Part shown: piece by piece, positions 1-5,929 of the stretch | Layout: every line of letters starts with the position of its first letter | How positions within the stretch are numbered: the first letter of the stretch is position 1 | NCBI GenBank assembly: GCA_903922745.1 | Contig: CAIXVA010000044.1 | Span: forward strand, 1 to 5,929 | DNA from: an uncultured Actinomycetes bacterium | GTDB lineage: Bacteria; Actinomycetota; Actinomycetes; Nanopelagicales; Nanopelagicaceae | Reading direction: 5' to 3' | Length of the DNA stretch: 5,929 nucleotides | The notes under the pieces: model-generated | Databases searched by the model: none | Told to the model about the DNA's origin: nothing | The model's input: the letters and a program-made list of their open reading frames with translations, nothing else | Program-made: the position numbers and the translations under genes

Positions 1-300
1 ATCCGTGCTAGTTAAACACCATGACCCATCTATCTTATGCAAGGTGTTACCACTTTGGATTTGACGAGACACATCTGACACTAAATTCGCAATCGTTAAA
101 GCCTCTTCTTTTAAGGGCATCGTCAACGAAAGACAATTCAAAGACGATCCTTCGTTATCAAGAAACTCTTTCAACTGACCTGATGCAACTTCGTAGGCCT
201 TGTAACTAGCCTCAATACCTAGAAATTTATACATTGTGTTATGCAAAAGTGGACTTAGCGAATGCGAAATGGGTGAACCAAGGACACCAGCTGAGATCAT
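1..300 (-). CDS. aroE: Shikimate dehydrogenase (NADP+), N-terminal 100 residues; 3' end off the window
   Basis: AroE reduces 3-dehydroshikimate to shikimate with NADPH in the cytoplasmic shikimate pathway. Translating the minus strand from the ATG at 300 gives 100 uninterrupted residues to the window edge. They begin MISAGVLGSPISHSLSPLLH, the family's substrate-binding signature, with S14 and S16 matching the two substrate-binding serines. SLTMPLK follows, with catalytic Lys at residue 64, then GNTL with N85, and STD at the edge with D100 as the conserved catalytic Asp. These positions are within one or two residues of E. coli S14, S16, K65, N86 and D102, so the start is well supported. The ATG overlaps the mltG stop by 4 bp (ATGA), implying translational coupling. 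The NADP-binding C-terminal domain is outside the window. Ser replaces Asn in the usual NTD motif. Intact function cannot be judged from this part. Confidence 0.93.
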   Translation of the reverse strand, partial: MISAGVLGSPISHSLSPLLHNTMYKFLGIEASYKAYEVASGQLKEFLDNEGSSLNCLSLTMPLKEEALTIANLVSDVSRQIQSGNTLHKIDGSWCLTSTD

Positions 301-1307
301 TTGAATGCACCCGCCTTTCGGTTTTTCTCGTAGAGCGTCTTCCATGAATTAAATTCATCGAGGGATTTAGTAAATCTAGTATCGCCAGGTGCAACTGTAA
401 TGAAATATAACCAGTCCCCGACGGCTGGATTCATCGCCGCGTTTATGGCATCTAGTCCTGGACTGCCAATAGGGCCAGGAGGAAGCCCATATTTTTTGTA
501 AGTGTTATACGGCGAGGCAATCAAGGTGGACTGAGTACTCAAGAAGATCTGACCACGCACCTTTTTAATGAAGTGAACAGTCGAATCCAACTGTAAAGGC
601 ATTCCAATGGCTAAACGATTGCGAATCACTCGCGATACCTTGTCGAAGTCTTCAATATCCCCTTCAGCTTGCACTATCGAAGCAATCGTTAATAACTGTG
701 ACGGTTTGAATTCTTTAGACCCTTGTAATAATTGTTGAGCACTTGGCTCATGCATAAAGCGATCGATCATTGCCTGTACCGCTGCAGTTGCGGTTGTACC
801 TTTAGCAAAACTGTATTGCGCCGGGAAAAGCAGACCTTCAGTCTGTGTGAATCCCTGCGGTAATTGTGCAACTGTAAATGCTTTAGATATTTCCGAAGCA
901 GAAAATCCGTACTTCAGGAGAGAGGTCACAACTTCACTCTTCCAGCCACCCTCATAGATTCTTATAAGGTTCGGAATCCGGTTGGGATCTAATAACTGTT
1001 CAAGTGCTTGCTGTGCAGAAATCTTTTGAGTCAGTCGGTGATTGCCAGGAGCAATCTTTTCAGAGCGTTTATCCCCTACGGCAACTCTAAAAAATGCATC
1101 TGATGATTTGACCACATTGTTGTCGAAGAGCAACTTTGCAATGTCAGAACCAGCAGAACCAGACGGTATATCAATAATAACTTCGGAGGAGCTAGAAATC
1201 ACCGTATTGGTTGGATAATCAGGAGCGATGCTTGGACCGGAACGCGAAACAAAGAAAGCTCCCACCAGGCCAAGGCAGATAACAATCGTAACTAAGCGAG
1301 ATTTCAT
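297..1307 (-). CDS. mltG: Endolytic murein transglycosylase MltG (YceG-like)
   Basis: MltG is a membrane-anchored lytic transglycosylase that cleaves nascent glycan strands and is thought to terminate their elongation. The 336-residue protein has one hydrophobic segment at about residues 5-20 with no evident signal-peptidase site, so it is probably a signal anchor with the body outside the membrane. A LysM-like subdomain follows at about 43-110 (VIIDIPSGSAGSDIAKLLF). The catalytic domain carries SIVQAEG at 210-216, with E215 aligning to the catalytic Glu. NRL is at 230-232, GMPLQLDSTV at 235-244, SPYNTY at 265-270 and GLPPGPIGSPG at 274-284, all family hallmarks. Length is close to E. coli MltG (about 340) and shorter than I recall for many actinobacterial homologues, which carry long N-terminal extensions. 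The ATG overlaps the ruvX stop by 4 bp. Upstream sequence is purine-rich (GAGAAAAG) but not a strong Shine-Dalgarno, so coupling to ruvX is likely. Confidence 0.95.
   Translation of the reverse strand: MKSRLVTIVICLGLVGAFFVSRSGPSIAPDYPTNTVISSSSEVIIDIPSGSAGSDIAKLLFDNNVVKSSDAFFRVAVGDKRSEKIAPGNHRLTQKISAQQALEQLLDPNRIPNLIRIYEGGWKSEVVTSLLKYGFSASEISKAFTVAQLPQGFTQTEGLLFPAQYSFAKGTTATAAVQAMIDRFMHEPSAQQLLQGSKEFKPSQLLTIASIVQAEGDIEDFDKVSRVIRNRLAIGMPLQLDSTVHFIKKVRGQIFLSTQSTLIASPYNTYKKYGLPPGPIGSPGLDAINAAMNPAVGDWLYFITVAPGDTRFTKSLDEFNSWKTLYEKNRKAGAFK
311..318 (-). promoter_or_regulatory. Ribosome binding site for aroE
   Basis: On the minus strand this reads AAAGGCGG, one mismatch from AAAGGAGG, and lies 10 nt upstream of the aroE ATG at 300. 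It sits within the last codons of mltG. It supports the ATG overlapping the mltG stop as the true aroE start. Confidence 0.55.
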
Positions 1308-1729
1308 TTTCTTTTCTCGATTTCGATTGCAAACTCCAAGATCGCGACAGCAGCAGCCATATCAATTGCGTTCTTTGACTCTTTTGCAGTTCGCCCTGCG
1401 TCTCGAAGATTACGAGCAGCACTGACAGTGCTCATTCGCTCATCAATCATTTCTATTGGTATCTGTGTGATCGTGGCTAGTAGCGAGGCGAATTCGATCG
1501 CTTTTTCGGCGGCAGTACCTTCATTGCCACTGAGTAAAGCAGGACGTCCCACATAAATTGCAACTGGTTCGATATCTGAAAATATTTCGGAAATCTGCTG
1601 GAGAAGTGACTTTTCTGTAGCTTTCAAAGTTGTGAGAGGAGAGGAAAGAATTGAATCAGGATCACTTACTGCAACACCAATCCGTACATCTCCGTAATCA
1701 AATGCGATACGACGTCCGCGTTGCATCAT
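1304..1729 (-). CDS. ruvX: Putative pre-16S rRNA nuclease / Holliday junction resolvase RuvX (YqgF)
   Basis: YqgF/RuvX is an RNase H-fold nuclease implicated in 16S rRNA 5'-end maturation; some homologues resolve Holliday junctions. The 141 residues match the usual family length. IAFDYGDVRIGVAVSD (8-23) holds the first catalytic Asp, D11. A middle block, YVGRPALLSGNEGTAAEKA, spans about 59-77. IDERMST (95-101) contains the conserved DER triad. AIDMAAAVAILE (121-132) supplies the late Asp, D123. The gene abuts the alaS TAA with no spacer, so the message reads TAAATGATG and offers two in-frame starts, at 1729 and 1726. Both lie before the conserved core and give nearly the same product; the first is used here. 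No strong Shine-Dalgarno is visible, suggesting reinitiation after alaS. The stop overlaps the mltG start. Family assignment is firm; which activity dominates in this organism is not shown by sequence. Confidence 0.94.
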   Translation of the reverse strand: MMQRGRRIAFDYGDVRIGVAVSDPDSILSSPLTTLKATEKSLLQQISEIFSDIEPVAIYVGRPALLSGNEGTAAEKAIEFASLLATITQIPIEMIDERMSTVSAARNLRDAGRTAKESKNAIDMAAAVAILEFAIEIEKRK

Positions 1730-4402
1730 TTACCCAATGAGTGCGTTTGAGATCGCAGTCAATGCTTCTAACGACTTTGAGGAATCAGTTCCGCCACCTT
1801 GAGCGAAATCATCCTTGCCTCCACCGCCGCCACCAAGAACGGTTGATCCAATCTTGACCAACGCTCCTGCTTTTACGCCACTTGTTCGCGCTGCTTCACT
1901 TGTTGCCACTACCAAAACAGGCTTACCCTCATTTGCGCTGATGAGAGCCACGACAGAATTAGCTTCGCGAGTCCGCAGATCAATCGCAATCTTTCGTAGA
2001 TCATCACCTGAAACTCCATCTGCCATCACAGATGAAATGAAGGAAATGCCATTAATGACCTTTGCTGACTTAGCCAGATCTCCTACCTGCGACAATGCTT
2101 GAGCAGAACGAACAGTTGCTAACTCCTTCTCGATCTCCTTCATTTTATTAAGAAGATCAGAAATTCTCTCTGGTAATTCTTCAGTGCGAGCACCCTTAAT
2201 CAAATCTGTTAACGAGTTCAACAATATATGTTCGCGTGCTAAAAATTTGTATGCGTCAACACCCACGAGTGCTTCGACACGACGAACGCCAGCCCCGATC
2301 GAAGATTCACTCAATAATTTAATGACACCTAGTTGTCCGGAGCGTTCGACGTGTGTACCTCCACACAGTTCACGAGCCCAGTCTCCTACGCTGACGACTC
2401 GAACAACATCGCCGTACTTCTCGCCAAATAGCGCCATTGCGCCAAGTTCCTTTGCCTTTGCTTGACTCATGCTTTCAGCGGTAACTTCCAGATTGTCTAA
2501 CAACAAAGTATTCACGCGTGATTCGACATCGTTGAGAACACTTACAGGCACTGAACCAGTTGCAGGAAAATCAAAGCGGAATCGACCTGGTGAATTTTCT
2601 GAACCAGCCTGCGTTGCGGTTTCACCCAAAATTTCACGGAATGCCTTATGCACCATATGAGTTGCTGTGTGGGCACGAGAAATTGCATGTCGACGTTCAA
2701 TATCGATTTCAGCTAGTGCTTCAATGCCAACTTCGATTGAACCGCTAATTACACGACCGCGGTGAACAGATAGACCCGGCACAGGTGATTGCACATCTTC
2801 AATTTCAACGACTGCACCGTTACTCAAAGTGATACGTCCGCCGTCAGCTAATTGGCCACCACCTTCAGCATAAAATGGTGTTCGATTCAAAACAATGTCA
2901 ACATCTTCGCCCTCTGATGCACTTGCTACCCCAACGCCGTCTACAACGATGCCCGTTAACTTAGATTCAGAACTTTGGTGGGCATAGCCGATGAACTCGG
3001 TCTTACCGCTCTTGTCCGCAATAGCTTTATAAACAGACACATCTGTATGACCAGATTTCTTAGCCTTTGCATCGGCCTTTGCACGATCTTTTTGCTCTTT
3101 CATTAGGCGTCGGAAACCATCTTCATCGACTTCAAGACCTTCTTCGCGTGCCATTTCAAGTGTCAAATCAAATGGAAAACCATAGGTATCGTGAAGTTTG
3201 AAAACTTCATCTCCTGGTAGCACGGTTGCCTTGCTCTTTTTCAATGCAACTGATGCGAGATCAAATATTTGTGTACCGCTCTTTAGCGTTTGTAAGAAAC
3301 TTTCCTCTTCAGAGACGCTGACCGATAAAATGCGGTTCTTATCAGCAACTAACTCTGGATACTGCGGACCCATGGCACCGATTGCAGCAACTGTTAATTC
3401 AGACATAATCGGATCCATTGAACCCAAAAGACGCATATTACGAATCGTGCGGCGCATCATGCGCCGTAAAACGTAGCCACGACCTTCATTTCCAGGTGTT
3501 ACTCCATCACCGATAAGCATCGCTGATGTACGTGCATGATCTGCGATCACACGTAACGCAACATCTGACTTTTCGGAGGATCCATACTTCACGCCAGTTA
3601 ATTCAGAGGCACGATTAAGAATCTTGATAGTTGTGTCAATTTCATAAATATTTTCAACACCTTGAAGCAATGCAGCTGTGCGCTCTAAGCCAAGACCTGT
3701 GTCGATGCTCTTTGCGGGAAGTTCGCCAAGAATCGGATAACTATCTTTTCCGCCCCCTGCGCCGCGTTCGTTTTGCATAAATACGAGGTTCCAGATTTCA
3801 AGATATCTATTTTCATCGGCAATCGGTCCACCTTCTGCGCCATATGCAGGACCACGATCGTAATAAATTTCAGAACATGGGCCGCAAGGTCCAGGTACTC
3901 CCATAGACCAAAAGTTGTCTGCCATGTCACGTCGTTGAATTCGTTCCTTCGGAACGCCAATTTGTTTGTGCCAAATGTCTGCAGCTTCATCATCATCTAA
4001 GTAAACAGTGACCCACAACTTTTCCTCTGGAAATCCATATCCGCCATCTGCTATCGGGCGGGTTAAAAGTTCCCAAGCAAGTGCAATTGCACCCTCCTTG
4101 AAGTAATCACCAAAGGAAAAGTTGCCGCACATCTGAAAGAAAGACGCGTGACGAGTTGTTTTGCCAACTTCATCAATATCTAGGGTACGAACACATTTCT
4201 GCACCGAAGTCGCACGTGCATACGGCGGAGTCACCTCACCCAAAAAATAAGGCTTGAACGGCACCATTCCTGCATTTACAAGCAAGAGATTTGGATCATC
4301 AGCAATCAAGGAAGCAGAGGGTACAACCGTGTGGGTTAAACCCTGTCGGTTGTCAGATTCAAAGAAGCGCAGCCAGCGCGAACGGATCTCGGCGGATTCC
4401 AC
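1730..4402 (-). CDS. alaS: Alanyl-tRNA synthetase, full length with editing and C-Ala domains
   Basis: AlaRS is a class II synthetase that charges tRNA(Ala) in the cytoplasm and hydrolyses mischarged Ser- and Gly-tRNA(Ala). The 890 residues match actinobacterial AlaRS length. The aminoacylation core includes motif-2 sequence [19 protein letters not shown] (about 83-101) and motif-3-type [15 protein letters not shown] (304-318). The editing domain has its zinc-binding set: H578 and H582 in HTATH, then C680 and H684 in CGGTH. A DHHA1-type C-Ala domain ends the protein, with a glycine-rich stretch ([15 protein letters not shown], 857-871). The start is GTG at 4402, chosen because [11 protein letters not shown] matches the N-terminus known from actinobacteria and the next Met is residue 46. 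Residues 16-23 appear about five residues longer than in Streptomyces as remembered. All landmark residues are present, so the enzyme looks functional. It lies 9 bp after the DUF948 gene. Confidence 0.98.
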   Translation of the reverse strand: MESAEIRSRWLRFFESDNRQGLTHTVVPSASLIADDPNLLLVNAGMVPFKPYFLGEVTPPYARATSVQKCVRTLDIDEVGKTTRHASFFQMCGNFSFGDYFKEGAIALAWELLTRPIADGGYGFPEEKLWVTVYLDDDEAADIWHKQIGVPKERIQRRDMADNFWSMGVPGPCGPCSEIYYDRGPAYGAEGGPIADENRYLEIWNLVFMQNERGAGGGKDSYPILGELPAKSIDTGLGLERTAALLQGVENIYEIDTTIKILNRASELTGVKYGSSEKSDVALRVIADHARTSAMLIGDGVTPGNEGRGYVLRRMMRRTIRNMRLLGSMDPIMSELTVAAIGAMGPQYPELVADKNRILSVSVSEEESFLQTLKSGTQIFDLASVALKKSKATVLPGDEVFKLHDTYGFPFDLTLEMAREEGLEVDEDGFRRLMKEQKDRAKADAKAKKSGHTDVSVYKAIADKSGKTEFIGYAHQSSESKLTGIVVDGVGVASASEGEDVDIVLNRTPFYAEGGGQLADGGRITLSNGAVVEIEDVQSPVPGLSVHRGRVISGSIEVGIEALAEIDIERRHAISRAHTATHMVHKAFREILGETATQAGSENSPGRFRFDFPATGSVPVSVLNDVESRVNTLLLDNLEVTAESMSQAKAKELGAMALFGEKYGDVVRVVSVGDWARELCGGTHVERSGQLGVIKLLSESSIGAGVRRVEALVGVDAYKFLAREHILLNSLTDLIKGARTEELPERISDLLNKMKEIEKELATVRSAQALSQVGDLAKSAKVINGISFISSVMADGVSGDDLRKIAIDLRTREANSVVALISANEGKPVLVVATSEAARTSGVKAGALVKIGSTVLGGGGGGKDDFAQGGGTDSSKSLEALTAISNALIG

Positions 4403-4411
4403 TAGCTAGGA

Positions 4412-4774
4412 TCACTCCGCCTTCTTCTTCTTTGAGCGGCCCTTACTCATTTGAGCCGCTGACAAAAGGGCGCCAGCAACTTTAACTGCAGAGCCGTTCT
4501 TATTCATGAAACCTGTTGTTGCTTCGTTGAACTTGTCAGATAAATCTTCAATGTTCTTAGTGACACGATTAATGCTGTGCAAAGGACCATTAACCAGAGT
4601 CACTGTTGTATGCACCTCATCAATCAAAGGAGCGGTCTCTTCCGTGAGCGTTTTAAGAGATGCTTTAGCCTCGTCAATCAAGCGACCAACACGAACGACC
4701 ACATAGGCGATCGCGATCGCAATCACAGCTAGAGATGATGCCGCAATTATCGTTGCAATTCCGCCTGGACCCAT
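4412..4774 (-). CDS. Small DUF948-type membrane protein, function unknown
   Basis: This 120-residue protein has one strong hydrophobic helix at about residues 7-28 (IATIIAASSLAVIAIAIAYV), so it is probably a single-pass inner-membrane protein. The helix is followed by a long stretch of likely amphipathic helix (about 30-90) containing spaced acidic and hydroxyl residues, and by a lysine-rich tail (KGRSKKKKAE). This layout, and the position directly before alaS, match DUF948 proteins found in actinobacteria; the family call rests on layout and context rather than a diagnostic motif. No catalytic motif is visible and no function should be assigned. The ATG at 4774 lies 20 bp after the aspS stop, and the gene ends 9 bp before alaS, indicating co-transcription with both synthetases. 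In Streptomyces, as I recall, a second small gene sits between this family and alaS; here there is none. Confidence 0.82.
   Translation of the reverse strand: MGPGGIATIIAASSLAVIAIAIAYVVVRVGRLIDEAKASLKTLTEETAPLIDEVHTTVTLVNGPLHSINRVTKNIEDLSDKFNEATTGFMNKNGSAVKVAGALLSAAQMSKGRSKKKKAE
4415..4418 (-). promoter_or_regulatory. Putative ribosome binding site for alaS
   Basis: The minus strand carries GGAG here, 12 nt before the GTG start of alaS at 4402. Spacing is longer than the usual 5-9 nt. The motif falls in the final codons of the DUF948 gene (GCG GAG TGA), so ribosomes finishing that gene would clear the site just before alaS initiation. It is the only SD-like sequence near this start. Confidence 0.4.
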
Positions 4775-4782
4775 ACCGTTAG

Positions 4783-4789
4783 CCTACCT
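4783..4789 (-). promoter_or_regulatory. Weak ribosome binding site for the DUF948 gene
   Basis: The 20-bp gap between the aspS stop and the DUF948 ATG reads AGGTAGG at this point on the minus strand, 8 nt before the ATG. It is a partial match to AGGAGG with acceptable spacing. The gap holds no hairpin or T-run, so nothing suggests transcription stops between the genes. Confidence 0.4.
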
Positions 4790-4794
4790 GACCC

Positions 4795-5929
4795 TTAACT
4801 TTCCTGAGGTGATTTTGAAGGTGTTGACGGCGTTTGTGGAACCCAGTCGATTCCGCTCTCTTTTCGTTGCGCCGTAGTGATTGGAGTTGGGGCTCCTGTT
4901 AATGGATCTCCTCCACTCGCAGTCTTTGGGAATGCAATAACTTCGCGGATTGAGTCAGAACCAGTAAGTAGCGCACACACGCGATCTAAACCAAGTGCGA
5001 TTCCACCATGTGGAGGTGGACCGTAGTTGAATGCCTCTAACAAGAAACCAAACTTGCTGTTGGCCTCTTCATCACTTAAACCAATGACCGAGAAAACATC
5101 CTTTTGAATCGTACGATCATGAATACGAATTGATCCACCACCGAGTTCGGTACCGTTCAAAACGATGTCATATGCATAAGCAAGTGCAGAAGCGGGATCA
5201 GATTTAAATGTGGCAGTGAACTCTGGCTTTGGACCGGTAAATGGATGGTGAACAGCTGTCCATCCGCCGTTATCTGTTGGCTCAAACATGGGTGCATCAA
5301 CCACCCATAAAAATTCCCACTTACCATCTGGAATTAAGTCACATCGTTTACCTATTTCTAAACGAACAGCTCCCAAAAGATTTAAGGATGCGGTGCGCTC
5401 ACCTGCTGCAAAGAAAATCGCATCTCCAGCATTGGCTCCCGCCGCTTTCACAACACCTGCGGTTTCCTTTTCAGAAAGATTCTTTGATACAGGTCCACCT
5501 AATGTGCCATCTTCATTGACCAAGATGTATGCAAGGCCCTTAGCACCGCGTGCTTTCGCCCAATCCTGCCACGCATCGAGTTCGCGACGTGCAGATGATG
5601 CTCCCCCTGGCATAACGACAGCACCAACGTATGGTGCTTGGAAGACTCTAAATTCAGTTTCTGCAAAAAATGATGTGAGATCCACAAGTTGACTATCAAA
5701 ACGAAGATCTGGCTTATCAGATCCATAATTCGTCATCGCATCGGCATAGGTCATACGCTTCAATGGAAGCGGAATGTCATAGTTAACTGTCTCTTTCCAT
5801 ACGCGAGCAACAATCTTTTCTGCCACAGCCAAGATGTCTTCCTGATCGATAAATGACATCTCAATATCAAGTTGAGTGAACTCTGGTTGGCGATCAGCAC
5901 GGAAATCTTCATCACGGAAACAACGAGCA
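4795..5929 (-). CDS. aspS: Aspartyl-tRNA synthetase, C-terminal 377 residues; 5' end off the window
   Basis: AspRS is a class IIb synthetase that charges tRNA(Asp), or both tRNA(Asp) and tRNA(Asn) in non-discriminating forms. The frame stays open to the right edge, so the Met at 5859 is internal. Upstream of it the minus strand encodes class II motif 2, [18 protein letters not shown] (5866-5919). A bacterial-type GAD insertion follows at about 5290-5680. The catalytic core then resumes with [22 protein letters not shown] and motif 3, [13 protein letters not shown] (4969-5007), and the family signature [19 protein letters not shown]. The protein ends in a short Pro/Ser/Thr-rich tail ([13 protein letters not shown]) of no evident function. 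Full-length bacterial AspRS is about 590 residues, so roughly the first 210 are missing, including the anticodon-binding OB fold and class II motif 1. Whether it discriminates Asp from Asn tRNA therefore cannot be judged here. The stop (TAA) lies 20 bp before the DUF948 gene. Confidence 0.97.
   Translation of the reverse strand, partial: ARCFRDEDFRADRQPEFTQLDIEMSFIDQEDILAVAEKIVARVWKETVNYDIPLPLKRMTYADAMTNYGSDKPDLRFDSQLVDLTSFFAETEFRVFQAPYVGAVVMPGGASSARRELDAWQDWAKARGAKGLAYILVNEDGTLGGPVSKNLSEKETAGVVKAAGANAGDAIFFAAGERTASLNLLGAVRLEIGKRCDLIPDGKWEFLWVVDAPMFEPTDNGGWTAVHHPFTGPKPEFTATFKSDPASALAYAYDIVLNGTELGGGSIRIHDRTIQKDVFSVIGLSDEEANSKFGFLLEAFNYGPPPHGGIALGLDRVCALLTGSDSIREVIAFPKTASGGDPLTGAPTPITTAQRKESGIDWVPQTPSTPSKSPQES

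Larger units (their letters stand above)
1..5929 (-). other. Probable single transcription unit aspS-DUF948-alaS-ruvX-mltG-aroE
   Basis: All six genes are on one strand, with junctions, in transcription order, of +20, +9, 0, -4 and -4 bp. No terminator-like hairpin followed by T residues is present between any pair, and there is no room for a promoter outside coding sequence. This supports co-transcription, with translational coupling for ruvX, mltG and aroE. Internal promoters inside the long alaS or aspS coding regions cannot be excluded by eye. Both ends of the unit lie outside the window. Confidence 0.7.

Noticed and set aside
21..209. 62-residue plus-strand frame at the left edge
   Set aside because: The minus strand here encodes conserved AroE motifs continuously from 300 to the edge, so the plus frame is a shadow.
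1219..1422. 67-residue minus-strand frame spanning the ruvX/mltG junction
   Set aside because: It overlaps two well-supported genes in another frame and shows no conserved motif.
1815..2102. Plus-strand frame starting [10 protein letters not shown]
   Set aside because: The proline run is the complement of the glycine-rich GGGGGG stretch of AlaRS; there is no independent coding signal.
3450..3466. Perfect 8-bp inverted repeat around a single central base (CGGCGCAT-C-ATGCGCCG), resembling an operator or hairpin
   Set aside because: It lies inside alaS and is explained by the conserved Arg-Arg-Met-Met-Arg-Arg codons of the [12 protein letters not shown] motif. There is no T-run and it is not near a gene boundary.
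3685..3996. 103-residue minus-strand frame inside alaS
   Set aside because: It is out of frame with the conserved AlaRS aminoacylation domain, which is intact through this region.
4707..4720. Self-complementary GCGATCGCGATCGC, two overlapping copies of the GCGATCGC octamer (HIP1-like)
   Set aside because: It encodes consecutive Ala-Ile codons in the DUF948 membrane helix. A single occurrence in one gene does not support a genome-wide repeat or a cyanobacterial origin.
4775..4794. Possible terminator or attenuator between aspS and the DUF948 gene
   Set aside because: Only 20 bp are available and no stem with a T-run is present; an SD-like sequence fills part of the gap.
5288..5692. 134-residue plus-strand open frame opposite aspS
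   Set aside because: It is antisense to the conserved GAD and catalytic region of AspRS, has no recognisable domain, and its composition follows the reverse complement of aspS codons.
5859..5859. Met at 5859 as the start of aspS
   Set aside because: Upstream codons in the same frame encode class II motif 2 of AspRS to the window edge, so this Met is internal and the gene is merely cut by the window.

Overview
The window is a stretch of core bacterial chromosome. Six genes lie head to tail on the minus strand, so transcription runs from the right edge to the left: aspS (5' end off the window), a small DUF948 membrane protein gene, alaS, ruvX (yqgF), mltG and aroE (3' end off the window). Nearly every base is coding. 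The only gaps are 20 bp (aspS/DUF948 gene) and 9 bp (DUF948 gene/alaS). alaS and ruvX abut with no gap, and ruvX/mltG and mltG/aroE each overlap by 4 bp (ATGA). No terminator, tRNA, rRNA, CRISPR array, insertion sequence or plus-strand gene is visible. The plus-strand open frames are shadows of the minus-strand genes.

The organism is most likely an actinobacterium. The order DUF948 gene-alaS-ruvX-mltG-aroE is, as I recall it, a conserved actinobacterial arrangement. The AlaRS N-terminus ([14 protein letters not shown]) and the AroE motif SLTMPLK also resemble actinobacterial versions. Base composition is unusual for that phylum: three lines counted by hand gave 86 G+C of 180 bases, in the upper 40s percent. 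Low GC, compact proteins and near-absent intergenic DNA suggest a streamlined lineage such as the freshwater acI group (Ca. Nanopelagicales). That placement is inference from memory, not a database result.

The genes fall into three functions. AspRS and AlaRS charge tRNAs for translation. RuvX is an RNase H-fold nuclease linked to 16S rRNA 5'-end maturation and Holliday-junction resolution. MltG and the DUF948 protein are membrane proteins, and MltG cuts nascent peptidoglycan. AroE performs a shikimate-pathway step toward aromatic amino acids. The shared strand and tight junctions suggest one co-transcribed, translationally coupled unit, but no promoter can be assigned because its start lies outside the window.

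I looked for an undescribed system and did not find one. The least understood element is the DUF948 protein between the two synthetase genes. The other findings are modest observations on gene packing, start sites and family-level sequence variants.
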